From: CAWBLP01 sp963721065
GTDB lineage: Bacteria; Pseudomonadota; Alphaproteobacteria; Acetobacterales; Acetobacteraceae
Assembly (NCBI GenBank): GCA_963721065.1
Contig: CAVRHO010000009.1
Location: forward strand, 62,001 to 126,000
Direction: 5' to 3'
DNA length: 64,000 nt
Shown here: one piece after another, positions 1 through 8,889 of the stretch
Layout of the letters: every line of letters starts with the position of its first letter
How positions within the stretch are numbered: the first letter of the stretch is position 1
Program-made: the position numbers and the translations under genes
Notes under the pieces: model-generated
What the model saw: only the letters and a program-made list of their open reading frames with translations
Told to the model about the DNA's origin: nothing
Databases searched by the model: none

Positions 1-1250
1 TGGTCTTCGACGGCACCGACTGGCGTGCGTTGCCGGGCGGGCTGGCCCGCGTGGTCGAGGACGACGACCTGATCAGCGGCCGCCTGCCGCTGCACGCCCG
101 GGCCAAGGATGTCTGGGTGGCGGCCGAGGAAGAGGACGCCGTCGGCCTGCCCGTCCAGCCGCGGCTCGCGGTTCTGCCGGTGCGCCGGACATCGGGCGAC
201 ATGCCCAGCCGAGCGGCGGAGAATTTCTTTTGGTTGGGGCGCTACCTGGAACGGCTGGAAGGCACGGCGCGGCTGCTGCGCATCACCGCCGCCCGCCTGG
301 GCCGCCCGGCGCCGCTGCCGCATGAACGGGCGGAGTTGCACCGTCTCGCCGCCTGCCTTGCCGATGCCGGCCTGCTGGCGCCGGAGGCAGCACAGGGCCT
401 CGCCCCCGGTACCGTCGCCGGGCTGTTGCTCCGCTGCGTGCGGGAGGGCGGGCCGTTCCACCGCCTGCTGGCGGATGCCTCGCGCCTGACCGAAACCTTG
501 CGCGACCGGCTGACCGAGGAGGTCCATGCCATGGTAACGCAGGGGCTGCGCACCCTGCGCGACAGCCTGCGCGTCCTGCCGGCCAAGACCGACGGGGCCC
601 GCGCGGCCGAGGCGCTGCTCGGCCTGACCACGGGATACCTGACATTCTGTGCCGCGGTCGCCGGGCTGGCGGCCGAGAACATGGTGCGCGGCGGCGGCCG
701 GCTGTTCCTCGACCTTGGCAAGCGGGTGGAGCGTGCGGCGGGGACGGCGACAATGCTTGCCTTGGTGCTTGACTCGCCGGGACCTGCCGCCCAGCGCGGG
801 CGGATCGAGCCCGGACGGATCGAACCCGGGCTGCGCCTGGCGCTGGAACTCTGCGATTGCGTCATCACCTACCGCAGCCGCTACCTGAGCGTGCTGCAGC
901 CCGCGCCTGCCCTGGACCTGGTGCTCGCGGATGATCGCAACCCGCGCGGGCTGGCCTGGCAGCTTGGCGCCGCACGCGACCTTCTGGCGGAGTTGTCCGA
1001 TGCCGCCGACTCGCCACTCGCCACTACCGCCGGGACCCTGCTGGAGCAGGTTCGCCTGATTGCGGCGTCGATTGCCGGGGCGACGGACCAGGCCACCGCT
1101 GCCGCCGACGTGCCGCGGGACCTGCGCGCGGTCGCGGCCGGGATCGCGGCACTGTCGGACCAGATCACCGCCCGCTACTTCGCCCTGCTGCCGGCGGCAC
1201 GGCACTTTGGCGTTGCCGGTGACGCCGGGCAGTTGCGCGGCATGGCATGA
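1..1250 (+). CDS. Circularly permuted ATP-grasp / alpha-E domain protein, 3' part
   Basis: The frame is already open at base 3 and has no convincing start, so the gene begins before the window. The first 50 or so residues (ending near 'HARAKDVWV') look like the tail of a circularly permuted type 2 ATP-grasp domain. From 'MPSRAAENFFWLGRYLERLEGTARLLR' (split: MPSRAAENFFWLGR / YLERLEGTARLLR) the rest is an all-helical alpha-E domain (DUF403). In many bacteria these are two adjacent genes; here they appear fused. Such proteins usually sit beside transglutaminase-like proteases, as here, and are suspected to act in a peptide-ligase/protease pair, but no reaction is established. The stop overlaps the next start (ATGA), so the two are translationally coupled. 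Confidence 0.85.
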   Translation, partial: VFDGTDWRALPGGLARVVEDDDLISGRLPLHARAKDVWVAAEEEDAVGLPVQPRLAVLPVRRTSGDMPSRAAENFFWLGRYLERLEGTARLLRITAARLGRPAPLPHERAELHRLAACLADAGLLAPEAAQGLAPGTVAGLLLRCVREGGPFHRLLADASRLTETLRDRLTEEVHAMVTQGLRTLRDSLRVLPAKTDGARAAEALLGLTTGYLTFCAAVAGLAAENMVRGGGRLFLDLGKRVERAAGTATMLALVLDSPGPAAQRGRIEPGRIEPGLRLALELCDCVITYRSRYLSVLQPAPALDLVLADDRNPRGLAWQLGAARDLLAELSDAADSPLATTAGTLLEQVRLIAASIAGATDQATAAADVPRDLRAVAAGIAALSDQITARYFALLPAARHFGVAGDAGQLRGMA

Positions 1251-2128
1251 TCTACCGGGTGCGCCATGTCACGCGGTATGAGTACGGCAGCGCGGTCGAT
1301 CTGGCCGCGCACCTCGTGCATCTGCAGCCGCGCAGTCTGCCCGGGCAACACGTGATCTCCGGGGACCTGAAGACCGACCCCGCGGCGTCCCGGCGCGTCG
1401 AGCGGCGCGATCATTTCGACAACCGCGTCAGTTGGCTGTTCCTCGACCGGCCGCATGACGTTTTCACCGTCACCAGCGAGGCGGTCGTCGATGTCCGCTT
1501 CCCCGATCCACCGCACCCCGCGACAACACCGGCCTGGGAGAGGGTGGCCGCAGCCGCGCGGCATGGCGGTCCGGCGGCGTGGCGGGCGGCCGAGTTCTGC
1601 TTCGACAGCCCGATGGTGCCCGCCAATGCGGACGCCGCGGGTTTCGCGCGTATGAGTTTTCCGGCCGGGCGGCCTGTTCTTGAAGGACTGCTGGAGCTGA
1701 ACCACCGCATCCATCGTGACTTCACCTTCCGCGCCGGGGTCACCGACCTGGCGACGCCGGTCGCCGAGGTGCTGCGGCGGCGGGAAGGGGTCTGCCAGGA
1801 TTTCACGCACCTGATGCTGAGTGCGTTGCGTGGACTGGGACTGCCGGCCCGCTACACCTCGGGCTATATCCGCACGCGCCCGCCACCGGGCCGGGAAAGC
1901 CTGCGCGGCGCGGACCAGTCGCATGCCTGGGTCGGCGCCTGGCTGGGGCCGGTGCATGGGTGGGTGGGTCTGGACCCGACCAATGGCATCGTGGTGAGCG
2001 ACGAACACGTGGTGCTCGCCTGGGGGCGGGACTACAGCGACATCAGCCCGGTACGCGGTGTCATCCTGGGCGGCGGGCTGCATACACCAGATATTTCGGT
2101 CGATCTCGAACCGATCGGAGACCGGTAA
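1247..2128 (+). CDS. Transglutaminase-like cysteine protease family protein
   Basis: A 293-residue protein with the bacterial transglutaminase-like N-terminal beta domain (starting MIYRVRHVTRYEYG) followed by a transglutaminase core. The catalytic triad is readable: Cys183 in REGVCQDFTH, His226 in DQSHAWV and Asp243 in GLDPTNG. Family members are papain-fold hydrolases or ligases, and the substrate is unknown. The start ATG overlaps the stop of the ATP-grasp/alpha-E gene by four bases, and this gene pair is a recurrent association. Length is normal for the family and there is no signal peptide, so it is probably cytoplasmic. Confidence 0.9.
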   Translation: MIYRVRHVTRYEYGSAVDLAAHLVHLQPRSLPGQHVISGDLKTDPAASRRVERRDHFDNRVSWLFLDRPHDVFTVTSEAVVDVRFPDPPHPATTPAWERVAAAARHGGPAAWRAAEFCFDSPMVPANADAAGFARMSFPAGRPVLEGLLELNHRIHRDFTFRAGVTDLATPVAEVLRRREGVCQDFTHLMLSALRGLGLPARYTSGYIRTRPPPGRESLRGADQSHAWVGAWLGPVHGWVGLDPTNGIVVSDEHVVLAWGRDYSDISPVRGVILGGGLHTPDISVDLEPIGDR

Positions 2129-2482
2129 TCACCGCGGCGGGGTGACGCCCAGGAAAATCACCCATCAAGCGGATCCGATCCGCGGGTCGGGGCGGTTCTG
2201 TCGGATTTCGCGCCGACATCATCGGTTGCCGTGCCTGAAAGGGCTGCGAGCCCGGATCAGCCCGCATGCAGAAGCGTGTGCCGCATCGCAGGTCGTCGAA
2301 GGAGCACAGGCCTGTGGTCGGAACGTCCGCGGACAGCCTGGGCCTGGTCCAGGCATGTGCGTGGCTGTAGGCCGCGCGGGACGACCGCTGGTCCCCGCCG
2401 GTGATCCGGACCGGAGCCCCCTTCTTCCCACCCGGCGCAAAATGGCCCTACGCTTCCCCAAACAACGGCCTGGGAGGCAGCG
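2129..2482. other. Non-coding gap before the 2OG oxygenase gene
   Basis: 354 bases with no supportable gene on either strand. Its end carries the strong ribosome-binding site GGGAGGCAG just before the ATG at 2483. A promoter for the oxygenase gene presumably lies here, but I see no clear -35/-10 or -24/-12 boxes. Confidence 0.5.
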
Positions 2483-3529
2483 ATGCACCTGTTCCAGCAG
2501 CACGCAGTGAAGGACTACGCGGCGGCGTCCGCGCAGATCCCGGTGATCGACTACGGCCCATATTTCGCCGGCGAGCCCGGCGCGCTCCAGCACCTGGCGC
2601 AGCAGGTCCGCGGCGCCTGCGAGCATGTGGGCTTCTTCTACATCCTGAACCACGGCGTGCCGCAGACGGTGATCGACCGCGGCTTCGCGGCCTCGCGCCG
2701 GTTCCATGCGCTGCCGCTGGAGCAGAAGGTCAGGCTCCGGCTGAACGAGAACAATATCGGCTACCTGCCGATGAACGCTTCCGTGCAGGGCGCGTCCACC
2801 GTGCACAAGGCGACCAAGCCGAACCAGAACGAAAGCTTCTTCATCAGCCACGACCGCGGCCCCGACCACCCCGATGTCCGCGCCGGCATCCCGCTGCGCG
2901 GACGGAACCAATGGCCCGAGGGCATGCCGGATCTGCGCGAAGACATGATGGCGTATTTCCACGCCCTGTCCGCGATGTGCGACCGGATGCTGCCCGCCTT
3001 CGCCGTGGCACTGGACATGCCGCCCGACTTCTTCGCCAGGTTCTTCGGCAATGAGGCGCACGCCAACCTGCGCTTCCTGCACTACCCGCCGCAGCAGGAC
3101 AAAAGCGAGAACACCTTCGGCACCGCGCCGCACACCGACAACAGTTTCATGACCGCGCTGGCCCGCAACGACGTGCCCGGCCTGGCCGTGCGCCTGCCCA
3201 GCGGGGAGTGGTTTCCGCCGCCGGTGATTCCCGGAACCTTCCTGATCAACCTCGGCAACATCATGCGGCGCTGGTCGAACAACCGGTTCCTGTCCACGCC
3301 GCACGGCGTGATCAACGACTCGGACACCGACCGCTACTCGATCGCCTATTTCCACAGCCCGAACCCGGCCAGCACGATCGAGTGCCTGCCCAGTTGCGTG
3401 TCCGCCGACAATCCGGCGCAGTATCCGCCGGCGCTGTACCGTGACCTGGTGCTGGAGTTCTACCGGAAGAACTACTTTCATCAGAAAGGACACGAATCGG
3501 ACGCGGCAAAAATGGCAGCGGCGGAATAG
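2483..3529 (+). CDS. Isopenicillin N synthase family 2OG-Fe(II) dioxygenase
   Basis: A 348-residue non-haem iron, 2-oxoglutarate-type oxygenase. The N-terminal DIOX_N motif is visible (IPVIDYGPYF, then CEHVGFFYILNHGVP). The facial triad is His217-x-Asp219 (PHTDNS) and His274 (TPHGV). The co-substrate motif R-x-S is Arg284/Ser286 (DRYSIAYF). The family includes isopenicillin N synthase, ACC oxidase and plant or bacterial oxygenases, and the substrate cannot be told from sequence. It stands alone between a non-coding gap and a palindromic repeat. The start is fixed by GGAGG eight bases upstream. Confidence 0.9.
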   Translation: MHLFQQHAVKDYAAASAQIPVIDYGPYFAGEPGALQHLAQQVRGACEHVGFFYILNHGVPQTVIDRGFAASRRFHALPLEQKVRLRLNENNIGYLPMNASVQGASTVHKATKPNQNESFFISHDRGPDHPDVRAGIPLRGRNQWPEGMPDLREDMMAYFHALSAMCDRMLPAFAVALDMPPDFFARFFGNEAHANLRFLHYPPQQDKSENTFGTAPHTDNSFMTALARNDVPGLAVRLPSGEWFPPPVIPGTFLINLGNIMRRWSNNRFLSTPHGVINDSDTDRYSIAYFHSPNPASTIECLPSCVSADNPAQYPPALYRDLVLEFYRKNYFHQKGHESDAAKMAAAE

Positions 3530-3553
3530 GCGGGATCGCACTTGGCTTTCCAG

Positions 3554-3717
3554 GTCAGTGCGTTCCGACGCCACTCTCCCGCGTCATGGCCGGGCCTGAC
3601 CCGGCCATCTGCTTCCGTCCAGGCGTATTCGCTTGCACGCCGGCTCGACCGTTGCGGGGTAGATGGCCGGGTCAGGCCCGGCCATGACGTGGAAGAGCGG
3701 TGTCGGAACGCGCTGAC
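3554..3717. repeat. Paired palindromic (BIME/MITE-like) element, copy 1
   Basis: Two 29-base arms at 3582-3610 and 3661-3689 are exact inverted copies of each other, and each arm is itself a hairpin (GGCCGGG/CCCGGCC). They flank a 50-base spacer. The inverted match continues outward with a few mismatches to 3554 and 3717, giving arms of about 57 bases. A second copy with the same 29-50-29 plan lies at 59182-59289 in the opposite orientation. The remainder of the gap (3530-3553 and 3718-3992) holds no gene I can support. Confidence 0.8.
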
Positions 3718-3992
3718 TCACCGCATTTGGGCCCTGAGCCCGTCACGATGTGGTACGATCGGACTGCGCCCCGGCCCGCTCGCGTGACCAGCATCGGCCT
3801 CCGTTCACCATCCTCTGAAACCTTCCCTCACGCTTGCATTCCACGCCAGCCCGGGACCACAGCCAACCACCAGGGCTTGACCGGACGCCCCACAGACGAA
3901 TGATCGAACACACCGGCCCCGGGCCCGCCCGGCCACGACTCAACCCGCAACACCCGACACCGACCACCAGCCGCCCATAGGAGCAGGTCCGC

Positions 3993-5664
3993 ATGAAAGT
4001 GCATGAAGCCATCGCCGAGGCACTGATCGCCGAAGCCGGCACCACGATGTTCGGACTGATGGGCGACGGAAACATGTCGCTGTGGGGCGCGCTGGGCCGG
4101 CACAAGGACGTCACCATGATTTCCGCCCGCCACGAATCCGCGGCGGTCGCGATGGCGGACGGCTATTCCCGCACCACCGGCAGGGTCGGCGTCGCCATGG
4201 TCACCTGCGGCCCCGGCCTGACCCAGTGCGGCACGTCGCTGGTGATCGCCGCGCGCAACCGCTCGCAACTCGTCATGGTGGTGGGCGAAATCCCCGCCGG
4301 CGCCAAGAACAAGATGCAGAGCATGGACCAGCGCCGTTTCGCCGAGGCCAGCAGCGCGAAATTCGTCAGCATCACCAGCGCCGACAACATGGCCGAGGAA
4401 ATCGCCGAAGCCTTCTACGCCGCGCGCGTGCACCGCATCCCGGTGGTGCTGAACCTGCCGATGGACCTGCAGGAGGAATCCTTCGACTGGGACTTCGACT
4501 ATCGCCCGTCCACCGAGTTCCTCCCGCCCCGCGTGGAGACCCCCAGCCCCGACCTGCTCACGCCGGTGATCGACAGGCTGGCCGCCGCCGAACGCCCGGT
4601 GATCATCGCCGGCAAGGGCGCCATCGCCGCGCAGGCGAAGGAGGAGATCGTCCGCCTCGCCGACCGCACCGGCGCGTTGCTGGCAACGTCGCTGCAAGGC
4701 AAGGGCTACTTCGCCGGCCACGCGTATGACATCGGCATCGCCGGCGCGTTCGCCTCGGCCCCCGCCGAACGACTGTTGGCCGAAGCCGACTTCGTTCTGG
4801 GCGTCGGGGCGGAGCTTGGCTACTACACCACCGAAGGCGGCCTGCTGTTCCCCGCCGCCGAAGTCGCCCGCATCGACATCAAGCCGATGCCGGAGGAAAT
4901 CGGCGTCATCCCCGGCCTGTACGTGCAGGGCGACGCCCGCAAATCCGTCGCCGCGATCAACGAGGCGCTGGAATCACGCCAGGTGCGCAAGGACGGCTTC
5001 CGCACCGCGGAAACGCGCCAGGTCCTGGAAGAAGCGCCGCACACCTTCGACACCCCCGCCGACGGCCTCGATCCCCGCACCCTCGGCAGTCAGCTCGGCC
5101 GCGCCCTGCCGAAGAACGTGCTGGTCACCTGCGGCGGCGGGCATTTCTTCTCCTTCCCGGCGATGTACACCGCATTGCCGGAAGGGCGCGGAAATCCAGT
5201 TTTCCTACCAGTTCGGCGCCGTGGGCCAGGGCCTGCCGATCGCCATCGGCACCGGTGCGGGCAATCCCGGCCGCCCGCATGTGGTGATCGAGGGCGACGG
5301 CAGCATGATGTTCAACCTGCAGGAACTCGACACCGTCTGCCGCTACGGCATGCAGATGGTGCTGATCGTCTGGAACGATGGCGGCTACGGCGCGGAGGTG
5401 CACAAGCTGAAGGTGAAGGGCTATGAACCCAGCCTGGCACAGTGGACTTCGCCGGACTTCGTCGCTCTGGCCCGGGCGTTCGGCGGGGATGGCGTGAAGC
5501 TGGCGAAGGAATCCGACCTGCCGGGCGCGGTGGCCGAGGGCCTGCGCAAGGGCGGGCTGTATCTGATCGATGCGCGCGTGTCGCCCACCACGGTCAGCGA
5601 TCCCTACGGCAAGGTGCATTACGGCATCGAGAACCGCGCGCCGCTGCTGCGTCCCGTCGCCTGA
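3993..5664 (+). CDS. Thiamine pyrophosphate-dependent enzyme, acetolactate synthase-like (frameshifted)
   Basis: A TPP enzyme of the acetohydroxyacid synthase/benzoylformate decarboxylase superfamily, about 556 residues when repaired. Domains run in the usual order: N-terminal Pyr domain with the catalytic glutamate Glu48 (ISARHESAAVAMADG), a central Rossmann-like domain from about 190 to 320, and a C-terminal PP domain with the TPP/Mg motif GDGSMMFN...NDGG near residue 433. The frame breaks at 5184-5191: coding moves to the next frame after ALPEG and resumes at EIQFSYQFGAVGQG. One extra base in GGGCGCGGAAAT explains it. The start at 3993 has AGGAG upstream. It lies three bases before the CoxG-like gene, with the LLM oxidoreductase third, so the three probably form one operon. 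The substrate is unknown. Confidence 0.8.
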
Positions 5665-5667
5665 CCG

Positions 5668-6485
5668 ATGCATTTCGAAGGCGAATTCCGCGTCCCCGGC
5701 ACGCCCGATGAGGTGATCCACCGCTTCTCCGACGTGCCGCGCATGGCGCGCTGCATGCCGGGTGCGGTGCTGGAGGAGCAGGCCGAGGATGGGTCCTGGC
5801 CCGGTGCGATGGTGGTTTCGTTCGGTCCGAAAAAGATAAACTTCAAGGGCCGAGCGACGTGCAACTTCGATTTCGCGGCGCATACCGGGGAGGTGCATGG
5901 CCGCGGCACCGCCAACATGCGGGCGGCACGGATCGGCGTGAAAGTCGGCTTCACGCTGCACCCGGACCCGGATGCGGCCACACCGACCACGGTGGTGAAA
6001 GTGGTGTCGGATGCGGACCTCGGCGGCGTGCTGGCCGATTTCGCCCGCACCGGCGGCATTCCGGTGGCGAACGCCATCATGGCGGATTTCGCACGCCGTG
6101 CGTCCGAGGAGTTCGCCAGGGACGCCGAACCGGCGCAATCCGCAGGGACCGAGGCTGCGGCGCCTGAAAGCCCGGCACCGGAGGCCGAACCAGAGACCCA
6201 GCCGCAGGGTCAGGCTGCGAACCGCCGCCCCGCCGCAAGTCGCACCCGCCGTCGCCGCAGCCGCAGGCCACAGCCACAGCCACGGTCGCACCAGCAGCCG
6301 CAGCCACGAACCGCAGCCACGGTCTCAACCACAGCCTCAATCGCCAACCGCGGCCACGGACGCGTCCCCAGCCGCAGCCGCAGCCCGCGGTGCCGCTTGC
6401 GGCGCACAGCCTGCTCTGGGCCGTGATCAAGGCGCAGTTCGCCCGCCTGGCCCGTTGGCTCGGCCTGCACCGGACGAACCCGTAG
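5668..6485 (+). CDS. CoxG-like SRPBCC protein (carbon monoxide dehydrogenase subunit G family), frameshifted
   Basis: Residues 1-150 form a clear CoxG/SRPBCC lipid-binding-type fold (MHFEGEFRVPGTPDEVI, then PGAVLEE, GPKKINFKG, and SDADLGGVLADFARTGG). CoxG relatives anchor molybdenum hydroxylases to the membrane, but no such hydroxylase is in this window. After about residue 165 comes a Pro/Gln/Ala-rich linker. The starting frame then runs on as implausible Arg-rich sequence to a stop at 6426. A different frame gives a natural ending, with a hydrophobic/amphipathic helix (AHSLLWAVIKAQFARLARW) and a stop at 6483-6485. I infer an indel between about 6190 and 6300. Repaired length is about 272 residues. 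It is co-oriented with its two neighbours. Confidence 0.7.
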
Positions 6486-6512
6486 GTCCCATCGCACGCA
6501 CCGAGGCAGCCA

Positions 6513-7418
6513 ATGCAGTACGGCACAACGCTCCCGATCACGGCCTTCGCCGATGTCACCCAGGTCAAGACCTACGCCGACGCACTGGAATCCGCCGGGT
6601 TCGACTACCTCGCCACCGCCGGCCACGTGATGGCGCAGCCGGCCGGGACCAATCCGCAACGACCGACCCGCCAGTACGCCGGCCCGTTCTACGATCCGTT
6701 CGTCACCTTCGCCTGGCTCGCGGCAAGCACGCAGCGGCTGCGCTTCATGAGTTCGATCCTGATCCTGCCCTCCTGGCCCACCGTGCTGGTGGCGAAGCAG
6801 GTGGCGGAACTCGCGCTGTTCAGCGGCGGCCGCTTCGATTTCGGCATCGGTATCAGTTGGAACGAAACGGAATACCGGGCACTGGGGCAGAGCTTCCGCG
6901 ACCGCGGCCGGCGCATGGAGGAGCAGATCGAAGTGCTCCGCCTGCTGTGGTCGCAGCCCTACGTCACCTTCGACGGTCGCTGGCACACGCTGGACAGGGT
7001 CGGGCTGAACCGCGGCCCGCTGCCCCACATCCCGCTGTGGTTCGGCACTGAAACCGGAGAGACCGCCCTCCGCCGCGTCGCCCGCCTCGCGGACGGCTGG
7101 ATGTCGCTCGGCGATCCGACCGAGGGCCTGCCGCGCCTGCGCCAATACATGCGCGAAGCAGGCCGCGATCCGTCGCACCTGCTGGTGCGCAGCCCGTTGC
7201 AGGCCGGCGACGGCGGCAAGGCAGGCTGGATTGCGGCGGGCCGCAGGCTGCAGGACCTGGGCGTGACGCACATCAACGTTACGGCGCCGCTGGATCTCGA
7301 CCCGATGCAGGGCCTGGATCGCATCATTGAGGCGCGGCAGGCGCTGGCTGGAAGCCCTGACCTGAACGGAGAAGGCAGCGGCGCGACGCGTCAATCTGAT
7401 GCGCGCTCGTCCAGATGA
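6513..7418 (+). CDS. LLM-class flavin-dependent oxidoreductase (F420-type subfamily)
   Basis: A 301-residue luciferase-like TIM-barrel protein. Recognisable stretches are MQYGTTLPITAFADV, the strand-loop FMSSILILPSWPTVLVAKQVAEL, SGGRFDFGIGISWNETEY and the RMEEQIEVLRLLWSQP helix. These are typical of the TIGR03619-type LLM family, which uses F420 or FMN. Whether the host makes F420 cannot be judged here. It is the third gene of a probable operon with a TPP enzyme and a CoxG-like protein. Its 3' end overlaps the tail of the convergent DUF5615 gene by 28 bases. Confidence 0.85.
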   Translation: MQYGTTLPITAFADVTQVKTYADALESAGFDYLATAGHVMAQPAGTNPQRPTRQYAGPFYDPFVTFAWLAASTQRLRFMSSILILPSWPTVLVAKQVAELALFSGGRFDFGIGISWNETEYRALGQSFRDRGRRMEEQIEVLRLLWSQPYVTFDGRWHTLDRVGLNRGPLPHIPLWFGTETGETALRRVARLADGWMSLGDPTEGLPRLRQYMREAGRDPSHLLVRSPLQAGDGGKAGWIAAGRRLQDLGVTHINVTAPLDLDPMQGLDRIIEARQALAGSPDLNGEGSGATRQSDARSSR

Positions 7419-7765
7419 ATGCGCACACGACCGGGCTCGATGATCCACAATTCACCGCCGAGCGGTCGCGTCCGTAGCACGGCGAGAAGTTCGCGCAGGC
7501 GGTTCGGAAGACTGTCGCGGGTCACGCGCGGACCCGGCTCCAGGACGACCACGCCCGCCGCGTTCTGCGGGGGGAAGCGCAACACCTGACCGAAGTCGTG
7601 ATCAAGCGTGATCAAAGCCCGCCCCTCCCGGGCACACAAATCGAACAAGGCATCGTCGGAGATTCCGGACACGCCCTGTTGATTCACCGTCATCACGTCA
7701 TGCCCGGCGTCTACGAGAAGATCGATGCCACGCCGGCCGATATTCTCGTCCAGCTTGAATTTCAT
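7391..7765 (-). CDS. DUF5615 PIN-like protein (probable toxin of a TA pair)
   Basis: A 124-residue protein with the DUF5615 signature: MKFKLDENI at the start, GHDV, D-x-LF and then ALITLDHDFG. This is a PIN-like fold with conserved acidic residues (Asp6, Asp-x-Asp near residue 55) expected to bind metal for RNA cleavage. DUF5615 proteins are commonly encoded directly after a DUF433 gene, as here, where the start overlaps the DUF433 stop by four bases. Toxin activity is inferred from this pairing and has not been shown. It is convergent with and overlaps the LLM oxidoreductase gene. Confidence 0.85.
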   Translation of the reverse strand: MKFKLDENIGRRGIDLLVDAGHDVMTVNQQGVSGISDDALFDLCAREGRALITLDHDFGQVLRFPPQNAAGVVVLEPGPRVTRDSLPNRLRELLAVLRTRPLGGELWIIEPGRVRIHLDERASD

Positions 7766-8004
7766 GTCACGGCGTCAGAAGTCACGGGAATGATCTGCTC
7801 CCGCGCCGCCTCGGCGCCGTAGGCGATGGCCGCTCTCACATCGTCCGGCGCCAGCACCGGATATTCGGCCAGCAATTCGGCCTCGGTCATGCCATCCGCC
7901 AGCAGGTCGAGAATCATGGAGACCCAGATCCGCGTTCCCCTGATGCAGGGCTTACCCCCACAGACCTGCGGGTTGATGGAGACGCGTTCGAGAATGGGAT
8001 GCAT
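7762..8004 (-). CDS. DUF433 domain protein (probable antitoxin)
   Basis: An 80-residue DUF433 protein with the typical core VCGGKPCIRGTRIWV and a helix-turn-helix-like second half (LADGMTEAELLAEYPVLAPDDVRAAI). I chose the ATG at 8004 because GGAGG lies five bases before it; a GTG four codons earlier lies on the Shine-Dalgarno region itself. It is the upstream partner of the DUF5615 gene, with coupled translation. Both follow pheA on the same strand after a 42-base gap, so they could be read from the kdsB-pheA transcript. Confidence 0.85.
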   Translation of the reverse strand: MHPILERVSINPQVCGGKPCIRGTRIWVSMILDLLADGMTEAELLAEYPVLAPDDVRAAIAYGAEAAREQIIPVTSDAVT

Positions 8005-8046
8005 TCCGTCCTCCACGTCAGGTCGGTCACCGCCCCCGACTCTGCC

Positions 8047-8889
8047 CTATTCCTGCGTCAGCCGGAACTGCGCCGCCGGATAGACGCCCAGCACCCGCAC
8101 CTCGGACGAGAAGAACGACAGCTCCTCCAGCGCCCGGCGCAGCCCCGGCTGGTCCGGATGCCCGTCCACGTCGCACAGGAACTGCGTGGCGGCGAACTGG
8201 CCGTTGATCATGTAGCTTTCCAGCTTGGTCATGTTCACCCCGTTGGTGGCGAACCCGCCCAGCGCCTTGTACAGCGCCGCCGGCACGTTGCGGACACGGA
8301 AGACAAACGTCGTCATCAGGTCCGTTCGCCCCGGGTCCTGCGCCTCCGGCCTGGGCGCCATCACGTAGAACCGCGTGGTGTTGTGCGCCGCGTCCTCGAC
8401 ATTGGCGCGCAGGATCTCCAGCCCATAGATCTCCGCCGCCAGGGAGGATGCGATGGCCGCGTCCTCCCGCCGCCCCCACTCCGCCACCAGCTTGGCCGAA
8501 CCGGCGGTGTCGGCCTCCACCACCGGTGTCAGCCCCAGCTCCCGCAGGATGCGGCGCACCTGGCCCAGCGCCACCGTGTGCGAGTGCGCCCGCTTCAGGT
8601 CGGCAATCGCGGCGCCCGGCACCGCCAGCAGGCAGTGCTCGACGCGCTGGAAGTGCTCGCCCACCACGAACAGGCCCGAGTCGGGCAGCAGGTGGTGGAT
8701 GTCCGGCACGCGGCCGGCCAGGCTGTTCTCGCACGGCAGCATCGCCAGTTGCGCGCGGCCCTCGCGCACCGCTTCCATGGCCGCCTCGAAGGTCTCGCAC
8801 GGCAGCGTGGTCATCGTCGGGAATGCGACCCGGCAGGCCAGGTCGGAATAGGCACCCGGCATTCCCTGAAAGGCGATGATCCCACTCAT
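8047..8889 (-). CDS. pheA: Prephenate dehydratase
   Basis: A 280-residue monofunctional prephenate dehydratase that converts prephenate to phenylpyruvate in phenylalanine synthesis. The catalytic domain (about 1-180) shows FQGMPGAYSDLA, PCENSLAGRV and the active-site motif HNTTRFYV. A C-terminal ACT domain (about 190-275: TTFVFRVRNVPAALYKAL, then LESYMINGQF) is expected to give phenylalanine feedback control. There is no chorismate mutase domain. The start ATG overlaps the kdsB stop (ATGA), so it is translationally coupled to kdsB. Confidence 0.95.
   Translation of the reverse strand: MSGIIAFQGMPGAYSDLACRVAFPTMTTLPCETFEAAMEAVREGRAQLAMLPCENSLAGRVPDIHHLLPDSGLFVVGEHFQRVEHCLLAVPGAAIADLKRAHSHTVALGQVRRILRELGLTPVVEADTAGSAKLVAEWGRREDAAIASSLAAEIYGLEILRANVEDAAHNTTRFYVMAPRPEAQDPGRTDLMTTFVFRVRNVPAALYKALGGFATNGVNMTKLESYMINGQFAATQFLCDVDGHPDQPGLRRALEELSFFSSEVRVLGVYPAAQFRLTQE

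Noticed and set aside
3993..5664. Programmed ribosomal frameshift
   Set aside because: No slippery heptamer or following pseudoknot is evident, and similar breaks occur in many unrelated genes of the window. Sequence error is simpler.
5668..6426. The CoxG-like gene ending at 6426 with an Arg-rich tail
   Set aside because: The tail has no family resemblance, while another frame gives a plausible hydrophobic helix and stop.
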